From: Cryptomeria japonica
Lineage: Eukaryota; Streptophyta; Pinopsida; Cupressales; Cupressaceae
Direction: 5' to 3'
Length of the DNA: 64,000 nucleotides
Assembly: GCF_030272615.1 (NCBI RefSeq)
Contig: NC_081409.1
Span: 528,670,291 to 528,734,290 of the forward strand
Shown here: in pieces, positions 46,161 to 55,275 of the stretch
Position numbering within the stretch: the stretch's first letter is position 1
How the letters are laid out: each line of letters opens with the position of its first letter
The notes under the pieces: model-generated
What the model was told of the DNA's origin: nothing
The model's input: the letters and a program-made list of their open reading frames with translations, nothing else
The model's database searches: none
Position numbers and translations under genes: made by a program

Positions 46161-47107
46161 ATCTCCCCCTTTGGCATTGATGGGAACACTCGTGAAAAAT
46201 AATTTGCCAAAATTGTCTTACCAGAACTATGTTATCAAAATGTGCGCTCCCCCTGAGCTGATGATGTCTTTCTTCTGATCATTTTTCTTAGTTCCACTAC
46301 TCCCCCTTTGACATCAATGACAAAGGTTTTCAAAGTGTCAACTGAGTGCAGTTTCAACTTGATCCTTGTAACCGGTTGGTTACAATCTGGAAAAGGTATG
46401 CCAATACAAAATTCAGGCTCTCAGTGAACCTTTCACTGTCCTTCAATGTGTCCTCTGCTCTTTGAATTGTACCGGTGAGGTGATGCATTTTCTCTTCCGG
46501 TGTCTTCATTCCTTGAACAAGTTCCTCTGAGATCTCTTTTCTCAAAGAGATGAGGTAGTCCAATTTTGGGACTAAGTTTGCATTTAAGATCTTTTTCCTT
46601 TCCTTTTATTCTTTCCTTCTCTTTTTCCAATTTTTCAAGTTTCTCCTCAAAACCTGCTATTTCCTGCTCTATAACTAATAATGGTTCAGATGAATCAATG
46701 AAATTGTCAGTTGTATCATTTATTTCTTTCTGTACCCTACTGATCTCCTTATCTATATCTACTGTCAAAATATTAGTTTTACATGTGTCTCTATACAACT
46801 CCTTGAACTCCTTTATTGTTTTGCTTAGTTCTTGTAAAAGGGTATCAATGTGTCCCATACACTTCTTTATTTTCTCATTGAAGAATTTATATTTTTCTTT
46901 ATCCATTTTCTCTTTAAATGTCTCCTCATTGATCTGATCAACTGTCACAATGTTATCGGTGATATACTTAGATAATGTGTCTAGTTGATTTAAAGAATCT
47001 TTATTTTCCACATTGCACTTGGGTGCTATTAATTTTAGAATAGGAATTGTATCATCAATAACCTTATATGTTTGTGCACTACACTATGTGATTTTCTTAA
47101 TGGAAAT
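46161..47107 (-). pseudogene. second pol-less element: C-terminus of the unknown protein
   Basis: The minus-strand frames 46433-47011 and 46354-46563 match the last part of the second protein at 39440-40190: NKDSLNQLDTLSKYITDNIV, LYRDTCKTNIL and LRKEISEELV correspond to closely similar stretches there. A frameshift lies near 46560. The reading extends to about 47104, where a gypsy LTR begins, so the 5' two thirds of the element are missing. The doubled PPT (46161-46174 and near 46304-46318) is kept. This copy shows that the protein belongs to a repeated family and is not a one-off capture. Confidence 0.8.
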
Positions 47108-47699
47108 TGATGCTTTGTGAAATGGACAAGTGTTAGATTAAAGTTTGTGGTCATATAACACACAAAAATATAAGAAACCATTAGTGTTAATCAACCAAAA
47201 ACTAATCTAAGAAGGCATATCAAAAGAGACACTAAAAACATGATAAAAGATTTAACTATGGAAGCAAATACAACAAGGCATCTCCAAATGCCTTCTACCA
47301 TGCTCTTAGCTCCTTCTCCCTTGTTCCTCTCCTCTCCAAGTTCCAAATTAGTGTAGCTCTCAGTAGCTTTTTGCACTATGGATGCTTATAGAGGTTCAAG
47401 ATTGGAATGTTTTAACCATGCTATGCAAGTGTAAAACAAACTAATTAGACATATTATGAAATGAACTAAAATTTATTTTAGTCCAAAATGACAATATATG
47501 TGATTTATGCTAAATGCTCTCTCTAAAATTCACTATAGATTAAATGCATACAAGTTTTCAGGATCTGGATTATGAAGAAATGGGCTCTATTTATAGGAAA
47601 AATGGAGCACTGAATGGTTAAGATTGAGTAATCTCAACAAGGGTCGGGATTGAATGATATTCAATCCATGTGAGGACTTTCAACCTAATCCCAGGATGT
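47108..47699 (-). repeat. gypsy LTR fragment, minus-oriented
   Basis: 592 bp homologous to 48510-49099, opening TGATGCTTTGTG on the plus strand. It keeps the TATA-like CTATAAATAG (minus strand, 47587-47596). The LTR 5' half is missing at 47699, where leader sequence follows directly. A candidate duplication GAAAT (47103-47107) precedes it, but no partner was found at 49646. Confidence 0.75.
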
Positions 47700-48489
47700 T
47701 CTATCTAATTTGGAGATGTTGCTCCAACAACCATGGTGTTCTTTTTAACTTCAAAGGCAAAATGTTTGAGTAAACTAGAATAAAAAATCCTGGTCAACTG
47801 AAATTGAAACATGTATGCATGAAGTAAAATCATTTTGAGAACAACTTTGACAAATTTGGGATTCTTTTTAACTTGCACCAAAAATGAAGTGTTGATTGTG
47901 AATTTTAGTTTGATGCAAGAAATAAAATTTGTCTTGTCTTGTTTTAAGCACCAAAATAGAGTGTATCCCTAACTTGCAATGAAAGCAAATTTGTTTTTTT
48001 TTTGTTGATTTTAAAAGCACCAAAAGAAGTGTTTTTGATTTTTAAATAACAAAACAGGGTTAGTTTTAAAACCTGCACATGAAGCGAAAGGTTAATAAAA
48101 TCCGACCAAATGGGGGGCTTCCACAAGCCTCAGAAAATTTATTTTATTGGTTACATGGCCTTTTTTACAACGTTTTGTTACAATAGCGCTACTCTGTGTG
48201 ACAACAGAAGCGCTACTTAACACAAATGTGCTAAACTAAAAATTTTAAACAACAATAACAAGTGCGCTACAACATGGACAAAAGCGCTAGTTAAGACTCA
48301 AAAGCGCTAATATACTGACAGTAGCGCTAAATTTGAGACAATAGCGCTATTGTAAAGACAATAGCACTAAAATATCAAATTACAATAGTGCTAAAACGCG
48401 ATCAAAAGCACCAAAGTGCGACCTGTGTGTCAAGCTAAATAGTCAAAAAAAGTTAGTTTTTGTAAAAAGGATTGTTGTTGTTTGTTCAA
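47700..48489 (-). other. gypsy leader with AGCGCTA motif array
   Basis: Non-coding 5' leader of the minus gypsy between its PBS and a deletion junction at 47699. The part from about 48183 to 48430 holds roughly ten copies or near-copies of AGCGCTA spaced about 20-25 bp apart; the spacers are not conserved. Confidence 0.65.
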
Positions 48490-48507
48490 TTCACGTCGGG
48501 TTCACCA
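48490..48507 (-). promoter_or_regulatory. gypsy primer-binding site
   Basis: On the minus strand TGGTGAACCCGACGTGAA, two bases after the LTR end. Its position identifies it as the PBS; I do not assign the tRNA. Confidence 0.7.
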
Positions 48508-48509
48508 AA

Positions 48510-49645
48510 TGATGCTCTGCAAAATGGACAAGTGTTAGATTAAAGTTTGTGGTCGTATAACACACAAAAACACAAGAAACCGTTAGTGTTAATCAACCAA
48601 AAACTAATCTAAGAAGGCATATCAAAAGAGACACTAAAAACATGATAAAAGATTTAACTATGGAAGCAAATACAACAAGATATCTCCAAATGCCTTCTAC
48701 CATGCTCTTAGCTCCTTCTCCCTTGTTCCTCTCCTCTCCAAGTTCCAAATTAGTGTAGCTCTTAGTAGCTTTTTGCACTATGGATGCTTATGGAGGTTCA
48801 AGATTGGAATGTTTTAACCATGCTATTGAAGTGTAAAACAAACTAATTAGACATGTTATGAAATGAACTAAGATTTATTTTAGTCCAAAATGACAATATA
48901 TGTGATTTATGCTAAATGCTCTCTCTAAAATTCACTATAGATTAAATGCATACAAGTTTTCAACATCTGGATTATGAAGAAATGGGCTCTATTTATAGGA
49001 AAAAAGGAGCAATGGATGGTTAAGATTGAGTAATCTCAACAAGGGTCGGAATTGAATGATATTCAATCCATGTGAGGGCTTTCAACCCAATCCCAGGATG
49101 ACAAGTGTCAATATGAGATAGGTTGAGAGGAGAGGGAATAAGCATTAAATGCTTGATATGACCTAAAGGTTAACTTGGGAGTCAAGTTCAAGGTTGGGTT
49201 GAGTGAATAAATTCTTTATTCAAAGAATAAAGCCTTTATCCAATGGATAAACTCTTGTGCAAAGGTAAAAGGGATAACCATGGTCAAAGCAATAAATGCT
49301 TGAGGAGACACATGAGTCACACGAGGGTTGAGTTAGGGGTTAACCATAAATGGTCATGTAAGAGCCATAAGTGGTTTGGATCATATAAGCATCACATACA
49401 TTTTCATTTGCATCAGGCATCACATATACAACATAAAAGAACAAAAATATATGGCATTGCATCATATAAGCATCCATATCATAAAACATGCATCACATAA
49501 GAACATCTCATCACATAAGGTACACATGCATATAGCTGCCGCAAAAGATGAATCATCTCATATATATAATCAATCAAATGTGTCATAATACAATGATGTC
49601 AAAAGAATCATATGGCTACAAAAGAATCACCCGCAGGTGTCTACA
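48510..49645 (-). repeat. gypsy 5' LTR, minus-oriented
   Basis: 1,136 bp, TGTAGACACCTGCGGG at 49645 to AGAGCATCA at 48510 on the minus strand. A TATA box CTATAAATAG lies at 48989-48998. The TGTAGACACC start is shared with the LTR at 52877, so both belong to related gypsy families. No PPT precedes it, as expected for a 5' LTR. It adjoins the 3' flank of the PMD gene. Confidence 0.8.
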
Positions 49646-49690
49646 ATACAACAATGATACATCTACTGATACAATGGGAGCCCACTATAG
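49646..49690 (-). other. 3' flank of the PMD gene
   Basis: Short non-coding stretch between the PMD stop codon and the neighbouring LTR. No polyadenylation signal was recognised. Confidence 0.4.
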
Positions 49691-51640
49691 CTATGAGGAA
49701 CTCCCTCCCTCGGAGCCGCCGCGCCTCGACGGAGTCTGAGCTATAGATGGACCCGCCCCAGGATCCCCCTGTCCCTCTGGTGGTGGTGGAGGCCCCATAA
49801 CCCCACCGCTGGATGCCTGTCTCCTGCGGCTCCCTCCCGTAGCCGTCGCTGTGCGCGACGACCTCTGGAAGCTCCTAGCCCGCTGCTCTGCTGGCACGGC
49901 TGCATAATATAGATCCCTCCAGTAGGCGATCTCCTCTCCAGCTCGCAAAACATAGGCGTAGCCTGCCCCTGCATCCTCTGCTGCCCGCCTACCTGCCCTC
50001 AGAGCTGTCTCGGCCTCGGTATATCTCTGGATGGCCTGATCCCTCTCCCGCTCTGTATCTCGGACCCTGATCTTGAGGTGGTTCCTCTCTCGAACCAAAT
50101 CCTCAATCTCATCTGCCTGGCCCTGGCAGATCTCCCGCAGCCTCACCACCTCATCCTCCTCGGAGTCTCCGCTCTCCGTCCCTGCCTGTGGCTCCTCCTC
50201 TACAGGTGCCTGTCCCTGTGCCTCTGCCTGCACCTGTCCCTGTGCCTGTATAGGTACCTGTGGCTGTACCTGTCTCTGTCCCTCTGGCTGCACCTATCTC
50301 TGTCCCTCTCTGGGACCCTGTGCTGCTGGCACCTGTAGGGGCAGTCCACCCCGTCCTCTCACCACTGGAGCTGCTCTCTCCTGACCTCCCTCCCTCCGAG
50401 GTGCTACACGTCTCTCTCCCACCACTCCCCTCCGCCTCCGCCAGCCCCTACCTGCATCCCCTCCTCCCTCATCATCATCTCCTCCACCCTCTCCATCCAC
50501 TGGCTCTGCCGGATCTGTCAACCTCGGAAATGGATGCTCTGCCCAGTACGCAGAGTACTCTGCGTCCATCCCTGCATCATCTACTTCTGGCCACATGTCC
50601 CATGGCATCGGCATCATCTCCGCTAGCTGCATCACTGCCTGATCATATGATAGCAGTGGGCCAAACTGCACCTGATCTCTGACTGTACGGGCATACATGC
50701 CCGAGCCTCGCGGCATCCTCTGAATCCTGCCATACTGCCTGCATACCCTATCCACCAGCTGTCTCTCTAATATATAGGGCGTCCGCCCAATCAGGTACCT
50801 ACTCCGGAAGGTGTAGGGCAGCTCCAGTGCATCGTCCCCCCACTCCTCGCACCCCAGGTACGGCCTCCAGATCACCATATCAATGTCATCAATGACTCTC
50901 CTCCAGTGCTCCAATCTCCCAATCCGAGGCTGGGATGTAATCATCGCATATAGGTGCACAAAACTCTGTCCCTGTCCTTTGCCTCTGAAATGAATAGGCC
51001 GTGTGATGGGAAGGTGCTCATAGGCCCACACCTGCAAGAGAGTCACACCGCAGCCCAAACCCACTGATCCATGGTATACAAACTGATGCAGCTCATAGTA
51101 CAAATGTGCTAGGACACATGGCCCCCACGCATACCTAGTGTGCTCTGCCATCAGCGTCTCCAAGGCCCCTCCCCAGCCCACTGCCAATCCTCGTGTGGCC
51201 CTGTCTGGACACAGGTATCCACTGATAACTCCCCCAACAACTGCCGGCAATGCTAAACCTGTGGCAGTCATGGTATCCCAGGCTACATGACCTGCCCGCA
51301 TCTCCAACCCGGGATCCTGAAAAACCCGTCTCAAGGCCTCCCTGTCACCGTCACGGTCGTAGGGGATCAACTCTCCATCAATAGGGACATGTAATATCCT
51401 GTATACATCCTCCAGTGTCACTGTCATCTCACCCATCGACAGGTGAAACGTGCATGTCTCTGAGTGCCATCTCTCGGCCAGTGCAGTCAGCAACCCCATG
51501 TTTGCCCGAAACTCGGGCACATAGAGCATATGTGTGAGGCCCATCTCCTCAACGGAAATCATGTCCTGGATAGACAACTCTGGTCGCAACCTCTGAGTCG
51601 ATGGGAATCTCTCCCGTGACTCCAACATCGGTAAATACTC
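49691..51640 (-). pseudogene. plant mobile domain (PMD) protein, exon 2
   Basis: A 650-codon frame on the minus strand. Residues after the splice site read EYLPMLESRERF, then the PMD core: FRANMGLLTALAERWHSE, CTFHLSMGEMTVTLEDVYRI, a region of hydrophobic helices, and LPYTFRSRYLIGRTPYIL. PMD proteins (Arabidopsis MAIN and MAIL1 are the studied members) act in the nucleus in silencing and genome maintenance; the domain also occurs in transposons. After the core come acidic Asp/Gly and basic Arg stretches, a Gln/Glu-rich segment and a coiled coil (VVRLREICQGQADEIEDLVR). One in-frame TAG (50294-50296, codon 471 of the spliced protein) is the only break. The frame is markedly GC-rich compared with its surroundings. 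Confidence 0.8.
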
Positions 51641-51684
51641 CTGCAGTCAAGCAAATCAATCTTGTCAGTTATCGTGGCATTCAC

Positions 51685-52005
51685 TGTTTATCACAAAATG
51701 CTACTCGCTACCCAAATGCATATGGCTATCTACCCTAGTGACACTCACTGTTCATCACAAAGTGTTGCTATTTATCCTAGTAGTGCTCACTGTTCATCAC
51801 AAAGTACTACGTGTGTGACATTCCCTGTTCATCACAAAGTGTCACTCACATTCGCACTCCCTGTTCATCACAAAGTGCTGCATATCCTGGTGCTCCTTGT
51901 TCATCACAAAGTGCCTTGATCTATCCTAATCTTCCTAGAGGACCTGCTTGAGTGTATCCTCTCAGCAGCTTATCCAATCGACAGCGTATGTTCATCACAG
52001 AACTG
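51685..52005. repeat. array of TGTTCATCACAAAGTG
   Basis: Seven copies: five exact or nearly exact (about 51749, 51790, 51828, 51864 and 51899) and two diverged (51685 and 51989). Spacing varies from about 35 to 90 bp and the intervening sequence is not conserved. It lies wholly in the PMD intron. Confidence 0.8.
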
Positions 52006-52029
52006 CCGATTTGACCTAAAGGACTAAAA

Positions 52030-52355
52030 CCATGCATTTAAACACACAAACGCACTTTTTCAACACACACGCGCTTTTAACTCATAAACGCGCTTATAGA
52101 CTGCATAAACGCGCCTCTGCAACACAGACGCGCTTTCTAAACACAAACGTGCCTATGCCAGACACAAACGCGACCAAGGAACACAGACGTCCCTGCATGA
52201 CATAAACGCTATTCAAAAGCACAGACGCTACTACATTTCACAAACGCGTCCGCATTCCACACAAACGCGGTTCCAGGCACAGACGCGCCTGGACCCGACA
52301 CAGACGCGCCTGTTGGACACAGACGCGCCTGGCGCTGACACAGACGCGGTTGCGC
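52030..52355 (-). repeat. array of GCGTCTGTG-type motifs in the PMD intron
   Basis: On the plus strand it reads ACAAACGCG or ACAGACGCG about 15-17 times at a spacing near 20 bp. The minus strand, which is the PMD sense strand, gives GCGTCTGTG or GCGTTTGTG. Spacers differ from copy to copy. The same motif in the same sense relation to transcription fills parts of the gypsy leader at 53786-54065 and 55276-55560. Confidence 0.85.
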
Positions 52356-52466
52356 GTTTTTGCACTTTTAAACTACCCTATTTCTAGCGCATTTATTGCT
52401 CCTAAACATGCATTTATGACAAAACTCGAAATGCGTGAAAGTACGAGGAGGTTTTCGGGTACTTAC

Positions 52467-52532
52467 TGGCTCTCCTGCATCGGCTGGTCGCTGGAATCGG
52501 CGGACACGGTCGAATCTATGAACGAATGCCAT
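52467..52532 (-). CDS. PMD protein, exon 1
   Basis: Sixty-six bases from ATG at 52530-52532, encoding MAFVHRFDRVRRFQRPADAG plus Glu-Pro, a short basic N-terminus. I chose this ATG because it lies 90 bp downstream of a TATA box and its frame passes through the GTAAGT donor in phase 0 into the PMD frame. A longer frame in another phase (52463-52654) ends at the donor and is not compatible with exon 2. The model rests on signals only, without transcript evidence. Confidence 0.55.
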
Positions 52533-52622
52533 CGCTGCTGACTGCTGCTGCTCTTTTCTCGCTCTGCACTGTGATCTCGTAAGGGTGTGAATGACAATGA
52601 GGATGTCTTTTGCCCGTGGTCT

Positions 52623-52630
52623 ATCTTATA
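52623..52630 (-). promoter_or_regulatory. TATA box of the PMD gene
   Basis: TATAAGAT on the minus strand, about 90 bp before the inferred start codon. It implies a transcript start near 52595 and transcription away from the adjoining LTR at 52877. Confidence 0.5.
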
Positions 52631-52632
52631 GC

Positions 52633-52876
52633 CTACCCTAGCCCTCGCCCTCATTTCCCGAGTCAGTCTTCCTCATCCCGTGACTTTGTCACTTTATCCA
52701 ACCAGTCCATTCTATCCCATCTTTCTTATCGAGAGATTGTCTGCAATCTTTCCAGACTTTTTCATCCAATCTTTCGAGGGGGCATATCATTCCCATCCTG
52801 GGGCAACTTTGTATCAGTTCATCTTATCTTCTTTGAAACAACGCGACAAGCCGCATTGTCTCAAAGAGGGGCAAAA
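52633..52876 (+). other. 3' internal end of a gypsy element with polypurine tract
   Basis: Non-coding. The last 15 bases (52862-52876, CAAAGAGGGGCAAAA) form a polypurine tract abutting the TGTAGACACC of the next LTR. This marks the stretch as the 3' internal end of a plus-strand element in which the PMD gene lies antisense. Confidence 0.75.
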
Positions 52877-52901
52877 TGTAGACACCCAAAATTGTCATGT
52901 C

Positions 52902-53132
52902 TAATTAAATAAATATTTTATTTATTTAATTATCTAAGCCTAATTCTTCTATTAATTAAATAAATCTTTATTTATTTAATTAATTCATTTATCCCCTTCT
53001 AGCCTTATTTCTCATTTAAATAAATACATTTATTTATTTAAATTATCCCTTTCCTAAATTAAATAAATATTTTATTTATTTAATTGTCCTACTTCTTCTA
53101 TTAATTAAATAAATCTTTATTTATTTAATTAA
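52902..53132. repeat. five AT palindromes in the LTR
   Basis: Near-perfect palindromes of about 30 bp of the form TTAATTAAATAAAT...ATTTATTTAATTAA lie at 52902-52932, 52951-52984, 53014-53043, 53056-53085 and 53101-53132. The pair 1-2 with its spacer resembles the pair 4-5, so a block of about 150 bp was duplicated. Confidence 0.85.
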
Positions 53133-53295
53133 TTCATTATCTTTTTCTACACATGACACATGTCATTCATCTCTTATTTCCTACACTACCTACCTCTTTC
53201 ATTATTTTGGTATTTCTTATACCTACCCTTTAATCCTAGCCGACCTCTCTTTTTACACCTCTCAATCTTAACCCTCCATTTTCTATTGTGTCTTC

Positions 53296-53303
53296 TATTT
53301 AAG
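53296..53303 (+). promoter_or_regulatory. TATA-like element of the LTR
   Basis: TATTTAAG about 380 bp before the LTR end, the likely promoter of the gypsy genome RNA. Confidence 0.5.
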
Positions 53304-53680
53304 GAGATGCTTTCTTCATTACCAAACCCTAATGACACATGCTAATGACTAATCCGAATAACTAATTTTGGAGTACTTGGCTACACTACGATCCTACTTG
53401 CAACCACATTCCGTTCTTTGTTGAGCTCTTGTGCCTACAAAAATCTGAGAGCAAGCATATCAAACAAGATCAATGGAGATAGGAAGAATGGAGATCAAAA
53501 CCCTAGTGGACATGTGATGGTATAATCTTTGTGATTTTTGAGTTATTTTGCATTGTCTTAGGTTATCTTCATATGTTATGGTGGATCTTTGTTCATTGTT
53601 AGGCTAGGGTTTGGTGGTTGAATCCATTTTAGTCTTTCAATATTGTTGTTTATTGCTATCCATTTTCACCATATACATTT

Positions 53681-53698
53681 TGGCACGCCCGGTGGGAC
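53681..53698 (+). promoter_or_regulatory. Tat gypsy primer-binding site
   Basis: TGGCACGCCCGGTGGGAC, three bases after the LTR end. It differs from the tRNA-Met type site used by the copia elements. I do not assign the tRNA. Confidence 0.75.
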
Positions 53699-53785
53699 TC
53701 TTGTCCCTTTGCATTTAACATTTTGTTGCAGATTTTGCATTTTTTGAAGTTGCAGATCGGACGATTTCGACGACATTTTAGGTTT

Positions 53786-54065
53786 TTTCCGCGTCTGCGA
53801 GTGTTCGGATCGCGTTTTTGTATTTCAGAGGCGTCTGTGACATCTTTTATCGCGTCTGTGTTTCTGTCATTTTCTATTTTTGCAGGTTTCCGAAAGTCGC
53901 GTCTGTGATCCCGAGTCGCGCCTGTGATCCCTAATCGCGTCTGTGAACCATCTGATCGCGTCTGCAGAATAAAAAGGCGTCTGTGTTCTGAAATCACGTC
54001 TGCGAATCACATAACCGCGTCTGTGTCGGACAGACGCGTCTGTGTCTGGTATAACAGCGTCTGTG
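53786..54065 (+). repeat. GCGTCTGTG array 1 in the gypsy leader
   Basis: About fifteen copies of GCGTCTGTG, GCGTCTGCG or close variants at an average spacing of 18-22 bp. The copies are well conserved, the spacers are not, which is unlike an ordinary tandem repeat. Confidence 0.85.
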
Positions 54066-55275
54066 CATTCTGTTTTGCAAATTTTTTTTTCAAGTTTTTC
54101 GATTCGGCTTTTCGGATTTTGTACTTAGGGTTTTCAGATCTGGCTTATTTTTGGCTAACCTTTGCAGATCTAGCTAACCTGGTTTGTGCAGCTTGCTTTG
54201 GAGGCAAACACGTTTTTGTTGAAGGCCCCTTTTCACAAAGTCTTTTTGGGTTTTCTTAAAATTTACCTAACTTGTGTGCTTGCAGGAAGGGGTTATCATT
54301 TGAAACAACCCAAACTACTAACAATTTTGTTGCAGGGCCTTAGCTAGGGTTTTGTAATTTTATTTGTGTGCCTTGTCTTCATAGCTTAGCAAACACTTCA
54401 ATTGGTGCACTAAAATTGAACCATTGTCTTTTGTGTCTTGAGCAATAGGCTCTTTTTGTTTATTCTTTAGAGGGCCTGTCTTCCCGTGTGGTCATTAGGA
54501 CTACTAGTGAGAAGAGAACGACCCAAGTGGTAGCGAGGAAAACCCACCTCATCCAAACCACTATAATCAAATGTATTCATGGTGAAAACTATGAATAACG
54601 TGTGCTGATTAGTTCATACCGACACTATGTCTCCCCATAAACCCATTTGATCAAATTTATTTGATCATTTGTAGGGCGTAACCCCTACCGGCTGGGAGCC
54701 TTCTGTATTTACAGAGCTGAAAGTGCCGCATGTATGGCCACACGAGCGGATGCCCTTACTAGTACCTCATTGTTTTAGATGCCCAAATCCTTCTAGTTGT
54801 TGAGGCAGGAGGTCGGACCTCTGGTAGCGGCCCACACACATACGGTTCTTAGTAGAGATACAAAGTTCGCCATGGGGAGTTTTCATGGGGACTGATGCTT
54901 GGCTGACCCGAGAAGTGAGTGCCGAGGGTGGAGCCAGTGAGGTCAAGCATCTAAGTATCCGCTCTGAATAGCGTAGCCTCGGGGGTAAAACCCCATGTGG
55001 GATCAACAATTATTGTCCTGGCCAGCCATAAGAATTGTGCTTGACTTATGATAAACACTCAAACAATCAAGACAAAACAGCAAAACATTGTGTCTTTTGT
55101 GTCTTCAAGTGTATGCAAAAACTTTTTACATCAAACAACACACTTTTTGGAGTCTAAACAGTCTGCAAACATTGGGTCATCAACACTGTGTCCTCTTGTC
55201 ACGAAAAACAGTCGAAAAATCAGATTTGGTCACAGCAAAACAAATTCACAGATAGGAAAGATTGCACTAAGGTTA
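54066..55275 (+). other. gypsy untranslated leader, middle part
   Basis: No long open frame. GC content rises between 54680 and 55030 relative to its flanks. I recognise no known structure. Confidence 0.5.

Larger units (their letters stand above)
51641..52466 (-). other. PMD intron with two motif arrays
   Basis: Inferred from splice signals: donor CCA|GTAAGT at 52461-52466 and acceptor TTGACTGCAG|GAG at 51640-51646, on the minus strand. Exon 1 (22 codons) and exon 2 join in phase 0 without a stop. The 826-bp intron is filled by two arrays of short motifs described separately, plus unremarkable AT-rich sequence. Confidence 0.65.
52877..53677 (+). repeat. gypsy LTR with PPT upstream and PBS downstream
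   Basis: 801 bp, TGTAGACACCC to CATATACA. Upstream it has a PPT (a 3' LTR trait) and downstream a PBS (a 5' LTR trait), so it is shared by two element bodies. The first 260 bp hold five AT-rich palindromes, and a TATA-like TATTTAAG lies at 53296-53303. Confidence 0.85.

Noticed and set aside
47191-48778. Two matching 61-codon frames (47191-47376 and 48593-48778)
   Set aside because: They are the same position in two copies of one LTR and have no domain; duplication of the LTR explains them.
50073-50682. Plus-strand frames rich in Cys, Leu and Pro opposite the PMD gene
   Set aside because: They are shadows of a GC-rich, repetitive coding strand and show no domain; the minus-strand frame has the PMD motifs.
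51662-51919. Plus-strand frame with repeated VHHK peptides
   Set aside because: It is only the translation of the TGTTCATCACAAAGTG array, inside the inferred intron.
52030-52355. Possible CRISPR-like array
   Set aside because: The repeats are 9 bp, degenerate and irregularly spaced, and the context is a plant retroelement.
52467-52654. Longer first-exon frame reading into the GTAAGT donor
   Set aside because: Its stop lies within the donor and its phase does not match exon 2; the ATG at 52532 gives a phase-0 junction.
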